Positions 8,311 through 16,730 are shown, counted from the stretch's first letter. The stretch is 64,000 nucleotides of DNA from Thalassovita mangrovi (GCF_009857745.1 NZ_WWEN01000006.1:62001-126000), one strand, 5' to 3'. Notes: generated by a model not told the origin, from the sequence alone. Program-made: numbers and translations.

Positions 8311-9087
8311 TTGTCGGACCAGGATCCAGTCATTGAAATCCGCGGCCTTCACAAGGCCTACGGCGCGCTTGAGGTGATCAAGGGCGTCGATATCACCGCG
8401 CATAAGGGCGACGTCGTATCGCTGATCGGGTCGTCGGGATCGGGCAAATCCACCATCCTGCGCTGCGCCAACCTGCTGGAAGACAGCCAGCAGGGCGACA
8501 TCCTGTTCAAGGGCGAACCGGTGAAATGGAAGGGCACGGGGCTGCACCGGCAGCCGGCCGATCCGAAACAGGTGCTGCGCATCCGCACCAACCTGTCGAT
8601 GGTGTTCCAACAGTTCAACCTGTGGGCCCATATGACCATCCTGCAAAACGTGATGGAAGCGCCGGTGACGGTGCTGGGCCGCGACCGGGACGAGGTGGAA
8701 CAGGCCGCGCGCCGTTACCTCGACAAGGTCGGCATCGGCGACAAATGCGATGCCTACCCGGCGCAGCTGTCCGGCGGCCAGCAGCAGCGCGCGGCGATCG
8801 CCCGGGCGCTGTGCATGGAACCCGAGGCGCTGCTGTTCGACGAACCGACCTCGGCGCTGGACCCGGAACTGGAACAGGAAGTGATCAAGGTGATCCGCGA
8901 CCTGGCCGCCGAGGGCCGCACCATGCTGATCGTGACCCATGACATGAAAATGGCTTCGGACATTTCCAGCCATGTCGTGTTCCTGCATCAGGGCCTGATC
9001 GAGGAACAAGGCCCGCCCGCCCAGCTTTTCGGTGCGCCGGAAAGCGAGCGGCTGAAACAGTTCCTTTCGGCCACCGTCCATGCCTGA
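8311..9087 (+). CDS. Polar amino acid type ABC transporter ATP-binding protein
   Basis: The 258-aa ATPase is of the HisP/GlnQ class. It shows Walker A (GSSGSGKST), a Q-loop (MVFQQFNLW), the signature LSGGQQQRAAIARAL, Walker B (ALLFDEPTSALDPE) and the switch His (LIVTHDM). It energises the two permeases encoded at 9945-11632. The start codon is TTG (8311), since no in-frame ATG gives the family N-terminus. It is the first gene of a four-gene transporter cluster that runs into the gamma-glutamylation genes, which suggests import of an amine-containing compound such as a polyamine or basic amino acid. Confidence 0.93.
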   Translation: MSDQDPVIEIRGLHKAYGALEVIKGVDITAHKGDVVSLIGSSGSGKSTILRCANLLEDSQQGDILFKGEPVKWKGTGLHRQPADPKQVLRIRTNLSMVFQQFNLWAHMTILQNVMEAPVTVLGRDRDEVEQAARRYLDKVGIGDKCDAYPAQLSGGQQQRAAIARALCMEPEALLFDEPTSALDPELEQEVIKVIRDLAAEGRTMLIVTHDMKMASDISSHVVFLHQGLIEEQGPPAQLFGAPESERLKQFLSATVHA

Positions 9088-9138
9088 GGCAGGGGCGCGG
9101 GCCAGCTAATCAAAACGAAAACCTAACGGGAGCATTCT

Positions 9139-9852
9139 ATGAAAAACCTGATTATCACCACCGCCGCCCTGGCCCTGACCGCAGGCATGGCAATGGCCGG
9201 CACCATCCGCATGGGCACCGAGGGCGCCTACCCTCCGTATAACTTCATCAACGACAGCGGCGAAGTGGACGGGTTCGAGCGCGAACTGGGCGACGAGCTG
9301 TGCAAGCGCGCCGAACTGACCTGCGAATGGGTCACCAACGAATGGGATTCGATCATTCCGAACCTGGTTTCGGGCAACTACGACACCATCATCGCCGGCA
9401 TGTCGATCACCGCCGAACGCGAAGAGGTGATCGACTTCACCCAGAACTACACCCAGCCCGATCCGTCGGCCTACCTGGCGATGTCGGAAGATGTCGATCT
9501 GAAAGGCGCGGTGATCGCGGCGCAGACCGGCACCATCCAGGCCGCTTTCGTCGCCGCCTCGGGCGCGACCCTGGTGGAATTCGCCACCCCCGATGAAACC
9601 ATCGCAGCCGTGCGCAACGGCGAAGCCGACGCGGTGCTGGCCGACAAGACCTACCTGGCCCCGATCGCCGACGAAGACGCCGACCTGATGCTGCTGTCGC
9701 AGGAAGAGCTGATCGGCGGCGGTGTCGGCATGGGCATCCGCGAAAGCGACGGCGAACTGAAAGCCAAGTTCGACGCCGCCATCCAGTCGATGAAAGACGA
9801 TGGCAGCCTGAACGCGCTGATCGAAAAGTGGGAAATCGGCGCAACCTTCTAA
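9139..9852 (+). CDS. Periplasmic solute-binding protein of a polar amino acid type ABC transporter
   Basis: The 237-aa protein carries a Sec signal peptide (MKNLIITTAALALTAG..MAMA, cleaved near residue 20) and a family 3 binding-protein fold. TEGAYPPYNF, GFERELGDELCKRA, IIAGMSITAEREEVIDFT (with the ligand-carboxylate Arg) and the C-terminal DGSLNALIEKW are all typical of lysine/arginine/ornithine/histidine binding proteins. A strong Shine-Dalgarno (ACGGGAG) precedes ATG 9139. A terminator-like hairpin after the gene fits higher expression of the binding protein than of the permeases. The true ligand cannot be read; the context favours a basic amino acid or polyamine derivative. Confidence 0.92.
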   Translation: MKNLIITTAALALTAGMAMAGTIRMGTEGAYPPYNFINDSGEVDGFERELGDELCKRAELTCEWVTNEWDSIIPNLVSGNYDTIIAGMSITAEREEVIDFTQNYTQPDPSAYLAMSEDVDLKGAVIAAQTGTIQAAFVAASGATLVEFATPDETIAAVRNGEADAVLADKTYLAPIADEDADLMLLSQEELIGGGVGMGIRESDGELKAKFDAAIQSMKDDGSLNALIEKWEIGATF

Positions 9853-9865
9853 GCGCCCGTTCCTT

Positions 9866-9893
9866 GGGGGGAAGGCGCGCCCTTCCCCCCTTT
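9866..9893 (+). terminator. Attenuating terminator between binding protein and permeases
   Basis: GGGGGGAAGG (9866-9875) pairs perfectly with CCTTCCCCCC (9881-9890) around CGCGC, followed by TTT. The permease genes lie downstream on the same strand, so partial termination would raise binding protein relative to permease. Confidence 0.65.
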
Positions 9894-9944
9894 CACCCTT
9901 CCCCAAATTAGAATTCCCGCATCGCAGCCCCGACGAGGCCCGCC

Positions 9945-10829
9945 ATTTTCAGCTATTGCGCAGATCCCGACACGCTTTCCGGCCTGACCTGGCTTTCGTG
10001 CTATCTCACCACCGGCAAGCACATGTCCTTCTACACCTCCTTCGGGACGGTGCTGCTGCTGCTGGCGATCACCGCTCCGGTGGCGCTGGCCTTCGGTTTC
10101 GGTGGCGCGATGGCGGCGCGGTCGCGCATCCTGCCCGTCTCTTGGCTTGGCAAGGCCTATATCGCGATCGTGCGCGGCGTGCCCGACATCGCCTTTTTCC
10201 TGTTCTTCGTGATCGCCTTCGACCAGGCGATCGAGTGGCTGCGCCACAAGGCCCTGTGCCCCGACTGGACCGACCCGATCCGCCAGGGCAACGATTTCGT
10301 GGTCTGCGCCGAGGCCAAGATGCCGCTGTCCTCTGCCGCGCAATGGGTGCATGAAGTGTACGGTTTCGGCCTGGCCGTGATCACCTTCGCCATCGTCTTC
10401 GGCGCCTTTGCCGCCAACGTCCTTTTCGGCGCGATGCGCGCCGTGCCCCGCGCCCAGATGGAAACCGCCGAAGCCTATGGCATGTCCCACCGGCAGGCGT
10501 TCTGGCGCATCCTGGTGCCGCAGATGTGGGTCTATGCCCTGCCCGGCCTGTCGAACCTGTGGATGGTGCTGATCAAGGCCACGCCGCTGCTGTTCCTGCT
10601 GGGCGTCGAAGACATCGTGTACTGGGCCCGCGAACTGGGCGGGTCGAAAACCGCCAAGTTCACCGATTACCCCCATGGCGACTGGCGCATGTGGTATTTC
10701 CTGGCGCTGCTGGTCTTCTACCTGCTGTTCACCAAATTCTCCGAGGTGGTTCTGGAAAAGCTGATGGTCCGCCTCAGCCACGGTCAGGCGACGCTGGCTG
10801 GTGAAAAGCAGAGAAAGGCCAAGGCATGA
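9945..10829 (+). CDS. ABC transporter permease (HisM/HisQ class), probable ATT start
   Basis: This inner-membrane permease has about five to six helices and the loop EAYGMSHRQAFWRILVPQM, the EAA motif that contacts the ATPase. The first ATG is at 10023, but 26 well-formed codons precede it (FSYCADPDTLSG.. TGKH). They end at an ATT (9945) placed 7 nt after GAGG, with no ATG, GTG or TTG between 9912 and 10023. An N-terminal block of this kind is plausible because the partner permease also has a Cys-containing N-terminal extension. I therefore place the start at ATT 9945; ATG 10023 is the conservative alternative. The 3' end overlaps the next gene by 4 bp (ATGA). Confidence 0.85.
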   Translation: MFSYCADPDTLSGLTWLSCYLTTGKHMSFYTSFGTVLLLLAITAPVALAFGFGGAMAARSRILPVSWLGKAYIAIVRGVPDIAFFLFFVIAFDQAIEWLRHKALCPDWTDPIRQGNDFVVCAEAKMPLSSAAQWVHEVYGFGLAVITFAIVFGAFAANVLFGAMRAVPRAQMETAEAYGMSHRQAFWRILVPQMWVYALPGLSNLWMVLIKATPLLFLLGVEDIVYWARELGGSKTAKFTDYPHGDWRMWYFLALLVFYLLFTKFSEVVLEKLMVRLSHGQATLAGEKQRKAKA

Positions 10830-11632
10830 GCTGCTGGATCACCATTCAGGATTACGCCCTGCGGTCCATCGGCATCGGCGAGAGGCTGCTGCCGAAGGAA
10901 GACTTCACCCTGTGCCAGCAATTCACCCTGATCGGATCAGGGATGATCTGGAACGTCTATTTCGGCGTCGTCGCGTTGCTGGCCGGGTTCTTCCTGGCCA
11001 CCGCCCTGGCGCTTGGCAAGAATTCCGACAACAGACTGCTGCGCAAACCCGCCGAATGGTTCATCTTCATCTTCCGCGGCTCGCCTCTCTTCATCCAGTT
11101 CTTCTTCGCCTATTTCCTGTTCCTCAGCCTGAAGAAGCTGTCGCCCGTCTTCGCCCCCTTCACCGCCGCCTGGCTGGGGGCGCTGGTGACGCTGTTCTTC
11201 AACACCGCCGCCTATTCGGGCGAGATTTTCTACGGCGCGCTGCGTTCGGTGCCCAAGGGCGATCTGGAAGCCGCCGACGCCTACGGCTTTTCCGGCTGGA
11301 AGAAGTTCCGCAAGATCACCTGGCCCACCATGCTGCGGCTGGCCTGGCCCGCCTATACCAACGAAGCGATCTTCCTGTTCCACGCCACCACGCTGGTGTT
11401 CTTTTCCGGCTTCCCGGCCTGGCGGCAGAAGGGCGATGCGCTCTATTACGCCAGCTATTTCGCCGACAAGACCTTCAACCCGTTCATCCCCTACCCGATT
11501 CTGGCGATGTATTTCGTGCTGCTGACGCTGATCGTGGTGACGCTGTTCGGGCTGGTGAACCGGCGCCTGAACCGGCACCTGCCGCAGGGTGTACGCCGAA
11601 AAATTCGCTTGCGTCCGAACTTGATCCGGTAG
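10826..11632 (+). CDS. ABC transporter permease, second subunit
   Basis: The 268-aa polar amino acid permease has the EAA loop (EAADAYGFSGWKKFRKITWP), the pre-loop block FRGSPLFIQFFFAYF and several hydrophobic helices. Its ATG overlaps the stop of the first permease (ATGA), so the two are translationally coupled and should form a heterodimeric channel with the ATPase at 8311. It ends just before the operator-rich region that precedes the ligase genes. Confidence 0.92.
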   Translation: MSCWITIQDYALRSIGIGERLLPKEDFTLCQQFTLIGSGMIWNVYFGVVALLAGFFLATALALGKNSDNRLLRKPAEWFIFIFRGSPLFIQFFFAYFLFLSLKKLSPVFAPFTAAWLGALVTLFFNTAAYSGEIFYGALRSVPKGDLEAADAYGFSGWKKFRKITWPTMLRLAWPAYTNEAIFLFHATTLVFFSGFPAWRQKGDALYYASYFADKTFNPFIPYPILAMYFVLLTLIVVTLFGLVNRRLNRHLPQGVRRKIRLRPNLIR

Positions 11633-11640
11633 TAAACGAT

Positions 11641-11727
11641 ATTTGATCAAAATATTTGGGTGATGGTTTGACTGGATTTTCTTTCCAGTGAACTGGCTAC
11701 AACCCCGCACATATATTTTGATCAAAT
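11641..11727. promoter_or_regulatory. Paired operators (TTTGATCAAA) and central palindrome before the gamma-glutamylation operon
   Basis: ATTTGATCAAAATAT (11641-11655) recurs as its exact reverse complement ATATTTTGATCAAAT (11713-11727). Each contains the 10-bp palindrome TTTGATCAAA, and the copies are 57 bp apart. Midway, ACTGGA (11670-11675) and TCCAGT (11683-11688) form another perfect inverted repeat, overlapping a TTGACT (11667-11672) that could be a -35. This is the layout of a dimeric repressor bound at two sites, possibly by looping. The regulator is not encoded next to it and is not known. Confidence 0.6.
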
Positions 11728-11743
11728 AACAAGGACCAAGGGC

Positions 11744-11818
11744 ATGGACCTGACGCGCAAACGCCCCAAAACCCGGGCTTGCGTTTCCCGTACGGGCACG
11801 GCCTCATCAGGCGTATGA
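11744..11818 (+). CDS. Short leader ORF (24 aa) coupled to the ligase gene
   Basis: ATG 11744 follows AAGGA at a suitable distance and opens 24 codons (MDLTRKRPKTRACVSRTG..). The TGA at 11816-11818 overlaps the ATG of the downstream ligase (ATGA). The peptide is strongly basic (five Arg and two Lys). It could be a regulatory leader peptide or simply a coupling device that delivers ribosomes to a gene lacking a clear Shine-Dalgarno. I know no homologue. Confidence 0.4.
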   Translation: MDLTRKRPKTRACVSRTGTASSGV

Positions 11819-13161
11819 AGATGAATATGAAAGACTGGCTCAGAAAGCACCCGGAAGTGCGCACGATCCGTGTGGCTGCCGCCGACCTGAACGGGCAGCC
11901 GCGCGGCAAGCGCGTCCCGGCCCGCTTCGCCGACAAGGTGGTCGAAGACGGCACCCGCTTCCCCTACTCGGTGCTCAACCTGGACATCTGGGGCGAAGAT
12001 ATCGACGACAGCCCGCTGGTGTTCGAATCCGGCGACCGCGACGGCGTGCTGAAACCGACCGAGCGCGGCTTCATCCCGATGCCCTGGCTGTCGGCGCCGA
12101 CCGCGCTGCTGCCGATCTGGATGTTCCGCGAAGACGGCAAACCCTATGAGGCCGATCCGCGCCAGGCGCTGAACGCGGTGCTGAAACGCTACAAGCAGCG
12201 CGGCCTGACCCCGGTGGTCGCGGTTGAGCTGGAATTCTTCCTGATCGACGACTCGGGCCGCAACCTGCAGGTGCCGGTCAGCCCCCGCTCGGGCAAGCGC
12301 CGCAAGGCCGCTGAAACCATGTCGATCCGGGCGCTGGACGCCTTCGACAGTTTCTTCACCGACCTCTACGACGCCTGCGAGGAAATGGACATTCCCGCCG
12401 ACACCGCGATTTCCGAGGCGGGGCTGGGCCAGTTCGAGATCAACCTGATGCATTGCGACGACGCGCTGCGCGCGGCCGACGATGCCTGGCTGTTCAAGAT
12501 GCTGGTCAAGGGGCTGGCGCGCAGCCACGGCTTTGCCGCCAGCTTCATGGCCAAGCCTTACGAGGATTACGCCGGGTCCGGCCTGCACACCCATTTTTCG
12601 GTGCTGGACGAGGACGGCAACAACATCTTCGACGATGGCGGCCCGAAAGGCACCGACGCGCTGCGCCACGCGGTGGCGGGCTGCCTGAACGCGATGGCCG
12701 ACAGCACGCTGATCTTTGCACCGCATTGGAACAGCTACGACCGCATGGTGCCCGGCGCCCATGCGCCGACCGGCATCTGCTGGGCCTATGAAAACCGCAC
12801 CTCGGCGATCCGTATTCCTTCGGGCAGCCACAAGGCGCGGCGGATCGAACACCGGCTGGCGGGGGGCGACGTGAACCCCTACCTGATGCTGGCGGTGATC
12901 CTGGGCGCGGCGCTGAACGGGATCGAGGACGGGATCGAACCGGTCGAACCGATCACCGGCAACGCCTATGCGCTGGAGCTGCCGCAGGTGCCCGACACCT
13001 GGGGCGCGGCGATCGACGCCTTCGAGCAAAGCGAGGCGATCAAGCGCATCTTCGCGCCCGAACTGATCCAGAACTTCATCCTGACCAAGCGGCAGGAATT
13101 GCATTACATGGGCGAACTGACGCCGGCGGAACGGGTGGAGATCTACCTCGACACGGTCTGA
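11815..13161 (+). CDS. Glutamine synthetase family protein, gamma-glutamylpolyamine synthetase (PuuA-like)
   Basis: The 448-aa protein is of the glutamine synthetase fold. The N-terminal beta-grasp domain has AADLNGQPRGKRVP. Catalytic metal and ATP blocks are VELEFFL, EAGLGQFEINLMH, GSGLHTHFSV and NRTSAIRIPSGS, with the C-terminal NPYLMLA. Family members of this branch ATP-dependently join glutamate to polyamines such as putrescine. The neighbours (amidotransferase hydrolase, second ligase, PuuB-like oxidase) support this. The start at ATG 11815 is favoured over TTG 11779 because of overlap with the leader ORF stop. The exact amine substrate is unknown. Confidence 0.85.
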   Translation: MKMNMKDWLRKHPEVRTIRVAAADLNGQPRGKRVPARFADKVVEDGTRFPYSVLNLDIWGEDIDDSPLVFESGDRDGVLKPTERGFIPMPWLSAPTALLPIWMFREDGKPYEADPRQALNAVLKRYKQRGLTPVVAVELEFFLIDDSGRNLQVPVSPRSGKRRKAAETMSIRALDAFDSFFTDLYDACEEMDIPADTAISEAGLGQFEINLMHCDDALRAADDAWLFKMLVKGLARSHGFAASFMAKPYEDYAGSGLHTHFSVLDEDGNNIFDDGGPKGTDALRHAVAGCLNAMADSTLIFAPHWNSYDRMVPGAHAPTGICWAYENRTSAIRIPSGSHKARRIEHRLAGGDVNPYLMLAVILGAALNGIEDGIEPVEPITGNAYALELPQVPDTWGAAIDAFEQSEAIKRIFAPELIQNFILTKRQELHYMGELTPAERVEIYLDTV

Positions 13162-13179
13162 GGGGGCGCTTAGCCCCCT
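13161..13179 (+). terminator. Hairpin after the first ligase gene
   Basis: AGGGGGC (13161-13167) pairs with GCCCCCT (13173-13179), overlapping the stop codon of the ligase gene. With only one or two T residues following, it may reduce rather than stop read-through into the amidotransferase gene. Confidence 0.4.
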
Positions 13180-13240
13180 TGCCGCAACCTCCCGCTCCAC
13201 TTACCTTTGCTTTCGCAGCCAACTGACACTTTGGTGACCC

Positions 13241-13924
13241 ATGAAAATCGGCATCCTGCAAACCGGCCATGCCCCCGACGAGGTGAAAGACGAACTGGGC
13301 GATTACGCCCGCATGTTCGCCACCCTGTTGGAGGGGCACGGCTTTGAATTCGAAACCTTCAACGTGGTGGACGGTGACTTCCCCGCCTCGACCGATGCGG
13401 CCGACGGCTGGCTGATCACCGGATCGAAACACGGCGTGTACGAACCCCACGACTGGATCCCGCCGCTGGAAGACTTCATCCGCAAGGTCCGCGATGCGGG
13501 CCAGCCGATGATCGGCGTCTGCTTCGGCCATCAGATCATCGCCCAGGCGCTTGGCGGCAAGGTCGAGAAATTCCAGGGCGGCTGGGCCGCGGGCGCACAG
13601 GAATACGATTTCGGCGGCAAGCAGATGGTGCTGAACGCCTGGCACCAGGACCAGGTGGTCGAGGCGCCGGAAGGCGCCGAGGTGATCGCCAGCAACGATT
13701 TCTGCGCCAATGCCGGGCTGCTGTACGGCGACACGATCATGACCGTGCAGCCGCATCCCGAATTCACCGCCCGGATGATCGAGGGTCTGCTGGAACACCG
13801 CGCGCCGGGCGTATTGCCCGAGGCAATGATCGAAGAGATCGGAAAACAGGGTGACCGGCCGGTGCACGACCGCGAATTCGGCGACCGCATGGCGGCTTTT
13901 TTCAAAGGAAAATCCGATGAATGA
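13241..13924 (+). CDS. Class I glutamine amidotransferase-like protein, probable gamma-glutamyl hydrolase of the polyamine pathway
   Basis: The 227-aa protein has a complete catalytic triad of the GATase class I fold: nucleophile Cys94 in GVCFGHQ, and His172 and Glu174 in VQPHPEF. It lacks a synthetase domain, so ammonia transfer is unlikely. Placed between two glutamylating ligases and before an FAD oxidase, it probably does the PuuD job of hydrolysing a gamma-glutamyl intermediate to release glutamate. It is not a close PuuD sequence relative, being nearer the GuaA-type amidotransferase domains. Its last 8 bp overlap the next gene. Confidence 0.85.
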   Translation: MKIGILQTGHAPDEVKDELGDYARMFATLLEGHGFEFETFNVVDGDFPASTDAADGWLITGSKHGVYEPHDWIPPLEDFIRKVRDAGQPMIGVCFGHQIIAQALGGKVEKFQGGWAAGAQEYDFGGKQMVLNAWHQDQVVEAPEGAEVIASNDFCANAGLLYGDTIMTVQPHPEFTARMIEGLLEHRAPGVLPEAMIEEIGKQGDRPVHDREFGDRMAAFFKGKSDE

Positions 13925-15275
13925 TTTCATACAGGGCCTGCCCGAGGCCGCACAGGCCTATCTCGAAGGCCGCCGTCTGGACGAGGTCGAATGTATCGTT
14001 TCCGACCTGCCCGGGATTGCCCGCGGCAAGGCGGTGCCGGCGTCTAAATTCGCCAAGCAGGATTACTTCCACCTGCCCGACTCGATCTTCTACCAGACCA
14101 TCACCGGCGACTGGGGCGAAGCGGCGGGCGACGAGGGGTTCATCGAACGCGATATGATCCTGCGCCCGGACATGGAAACCGCCACCGCCGCGCCCTGGAC
14201 CGGCGACTGGACGCTGCAGGTGATCCATGACGCCTATGACCGCAAGAACAACCCGATCCCCTTCGCCCCGCGCAACGTGCTGAAACGGGTGGTGGACCTG
14301 TACCACAAGCAGGGCTGGGATCCGGTGGTCGCGCCGGAAATGGAATTCTACCTGGTCGCCAAGAACACCGACCCGGCGCAGACGATCCAGCCGATGATGG
14401 GCCGCTCGGGCCGCCCCGCCGCGGCGCGTCAGGCCTATTCGATGACTGCGGTGGACGAATTCGGCCCCGTGATCGACGACATCTACGATTTCGCCGAGGC
14501 CCAGGGGTTCGAGATCGACGGCATCACCCAGGAAGGCGGCGCCGGGCAGTTGGAGATCAACCTGCGCCACGGCGACCCGGTGAAGCTGGCCGACGAGGTG
14601 TTCTACTTCAAGCGGCTGATCCGCGAGGCGGCTTTGCGCCACGATTGTTTCGCCACCTTCATGGCGAAACCGATCGCCGAGGAACCGGGCAGCGCCATGC
14701 ATATCCACCATTCGGTGATCGACATGGAAACCGGCGGCAACCTGTTTTCCGGCCCGCAGGGCGGCGAGACGGACGCGTTTTTCCACTTCATCGGCGGCTT
14801 GCAGAACTACCTTCCTTCGGCGGTGGCGATGCTGGCGCCCTACGTCAATTCCTATCGCCGCTACGTGCGCGATCACGCCGCCCCGATCAACCTGGCCTGG
14901 GGCCGCGACAACCGCACCACAGGCATCCGCATCCCGATCTCGGGCCCCGCGTCGCGGCGGGTGGAAAACCGGCTGGCGGGGATGGATTGCAATCCCTACC
15001 TGGGCATCGCGGCCTCGCTGGCCTGCGGCTACCTGGGCCTGATGGAGGAAAAGCGCGCTGGTCCCAGCTTCAAAGGCGACGCTTACGAGGACGAGACCGA
15101 GCTGCCCCGGGTGATGGGCGAGGCGTTGGACCTGTTCGAGGAGGCCGAGGCGCTGCACCAGGTGCTGCACCCGGAATTCGCCCGGGTCTATTCGATCATC
15201 AAGCGGACCGAATACGAGGAATTCCTGCAGGTGATCAGCCCGTGGGAACGCGAGCATCTGCTGCTGAACGTCTGA
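13917..15275 (+). CDS. Second glutamine synthetase family protein (gamma-glutamylpolyamine synthetase-like)
   Basis: This 452-aa ligase is a divergent paralogue of the product at 11815. Conserved blocks are SDLPGIARGKAVP, APEMEFYL, QEGGAGQLEINLRHGD, GSAMHIHHSV, NRTTGIRIPIS and NPYLGIAAS. It starts at ATG 13917, 8 bp inside the previous gene, preceded by AAAGGAAA. Two ligases in one operon suggest either different amine substrates (for example putrescine versus spermidine or a monoamine) or a hetero-oligomer. Key Glu and Arg residues of the active site look intact in both. Confidence 0.87.
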   Translation: MNDFIQGLPEAAQAYLEGRRLDEVECIVSDLPGIARGKAVPASKFAKQDYFHLPDSIFYQTITGDWGEAAGDEGFIERDMILRPDMETATAAPWTGDWTLQVIHDAYDRKNNPIPFAPRNVLKRVVDLYHKQGWDPVVAPEMEFYLVAKNTDPAQTIQPMMGRSGRPAAARQAYSMTAVDEFGPVIDDIYDFAEAQGFEIDGITQEGGAGQLEINLRHGDPVKLADEVFYFKRLIREAALRHDCFATFMAKPIAEEPGSAMHIHHSVIDMETGGNLFSGPQGGETDAFFHFIGGLQNYLPSAVAMLAPYVNSYRRYVRDHAAPINLAWGRDNRTTGIRIPISGPASRRVENRLAGMDCNPYLGIAASLACGYLGLMEEKRAGPSFKGDAYEDETELPRVMGEALDLFEEAEALHQVLHPEFARVYSIIKRTEYEEFLQVISPWEREHLLLNV

Positions 15276-15287
15276 TGCGTGAAGGGA

Positions 15288-15356
15288 AGCCGCGCCTTGC
15301 GGCGCGGCTAGGGGGCTCTGCCCCCGCCGTTGAAAATCCTCAGGATTTTCAACGAC
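15288..15356 (+). repeat. Three consecutive perfect hairpins between the second ligase and the oxidase
   Basis: In sequence: AGCCGCGCC/GGCGCGGCT (15288-15311), GGGGGC/GCCCCC (15313-15327) and a 27-nt palindrome with 13-bp arms CGTTGAAAATCCT/AGGATTTTCAACG around one C (15330-15356). The genes on either side are co-directional. The block could stabilise upstream mRNA or lower expression of the oxidase. The last palindrome looks like a dispersed REP-type unit but has no second copy in this window that I can see. Confidence 0.6.
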
Positions 15357-15393
15357 TCCCCCGGGATATTTTTGAACAGAAGAAGGGCTGGCG

Positions 15394-16698
15394 ATGAACC
15401 TGCTGTATTCGAACGACCGCAAGGGCGAATATCCGGCGAGCTGGTACGCCGCGACGGCAAATGCGTTGGAGCCCTTTGCGGAGCTGAAGGGCGAGACGCG
15501 GGCGGATGTCTGTGTGGTGGGGGCCGGGTACACCGGGTTGTCAGCGGCGCTGCACCTGGCCGAGGCCGGGCTCAAAGTGGTGTTGCTGGAGGCGCACCGG
15601 GTCGGTTTCGGCGCCTCGGGGCGCAATGGCGGCCAGCTGGGCAGCGGCCAGCGCCGCGACCAGGAGGAGCTGGAGGCGATGTTCGGGCGCGAGGATGCGC
15701 ACCGGCTGTGGGACCTGGGCGAGGAAGCCAAGCAACTGGTGCGCGACCTGGTGGCGAAACACGGCATCGAGTGCGACCTGAAACCCGGCATCGCCTGGAC
15801 CGGTTTCGGCAAGAGCGACACCAAGCACCTGCATGACTATGCCGAGCATATGCAACGCGAGTACGGCTATGACCAGATTTCGGCACTGACGCCCGAAGAA
15901 TGGTCCGGCATCTGCCCCTCGCCCGCCTATGACGGGGCGCTGCTGGACATGGGCGCGGGGCATCTGCATCCGCTGAATTTCGCGCTCGGGCTGGCGCGCG
16001 CCGCCGCCAAGGCCGGGGTGCGGATTTACGAGCGGACCGAGGTGACCGGGGTGCAGGAAGGTGCCAAGCCGGTGGTCAAAACGGCGCAAGGTCAGGTTAC
16101 CTGCGATCATGTCGTTCTGGCCTGCAACGGATACCTGGGCGGGCTGAACGAAAAGGTGGCGGCGCGGGTGATGCCGATCAACAATTTCGTGGTGGCGACC
16201 GAACCTTTGGGCGACGACGCCGCCAAGGTTCTAAGCCGCGACATCGCGGTATGCGACAGCAAGTTCGTTGTGAATTACTTCCGCCTGTCGGCCGATAAAC
16301 GGCTGCTGTTCGGTGGTGGCGAAAGCTATGGCTACCGCTTCCCGCGCGACATCGAAGCGACGGTGCGCAAGCCGATGAGCGAGATCTATCCGCATCTGAA
16401 GGATGTGCGGATCGATTACGCCTGGGGCGGCACCCTGGCGATCACCATGAAGCGGTTGCCCTTCGTGGCGCGGCTGCGGCCGAATATCCTCAGCGCCTCG
16501 GGCTATTCCGGCCACGGGCTGGGCACCGCCACCCATTGCGGCATGCTGATGGCGCGCGCGATCCAGGGCGATGCGGAAGGGTTCGACACCATGTCGGCGC
16601 TGCCCGCGCCCGGCTTCCCCGGCGGGCGGGCGCTGCGCTCGCCGCTCCTGGTGCTGGCGATGAGCTGGTACGCGATGCGCGACCGCCTGGGGCTGTAA
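15394..16698 (+). CDS. puuB: FAD-dependent oxidoreductase, gamma-glutamylputrescine oxidase (PuuB-like)
   Basis: The 434-aa protein is of the DAO family. It has a dinucleotide-binding motif near the N-terminus (VVGAGYTGLSAALHLAE, about residues 36-52), followed by GFGASGRNGGQLGSGQR, which is characteristic of PuuB/OrdL-type oxidases. A C-terminal FAD closure GYSGHGLGTATHCG completes the fold. PuuB oxidises the glutamylated amine to the aldehyde with release of ammonia and peroxide. It ends the operon at a strong terminator. The aldehyde dehydrogenase (PuuC) that would follow is absent from this window. Confidence 0.87.
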   Translation: MNLLYSNDRKGEYPASWYAATANALEPFAELKGETRADVCVVGAGYTGLSAALHLAEAGLKVVLLEAHRVGFGASGRNGGQLGSGQRRDQEELEAMFGREDAHRLWDLGEEAKQLVRDLVAKHGIECDLKPGIAWTGFGKSDTKHLHDYAEHMQREYGYDQISALTPEEWSGICPSPAYDGALLDMGAGHLHPLNFALGLARAAAKAGVRIYERTEVTGVQEGAKPVVKTAQGQVTCDHVVLACNGYLGGLNEKVAARVMPINNFVVATEPLGDDAAKVLSRDIAVCDSKFVVNYFRLSADKRLLFGGGESYGYRFPRDIEATVRKPMSEIYPHLKDVRIDYAWGGTLAITMKRLPFVARLRPNILSASGYSGHGLGTATHCGMLMARAIQGDAEGFDTMSALPAPGFPGGRALRSPLLVLAMSWYAMRDRLGL

Positions 16699-16730
16699 GG
16701 CGCAGCGACTAAACAACAGAAACAGTAACA

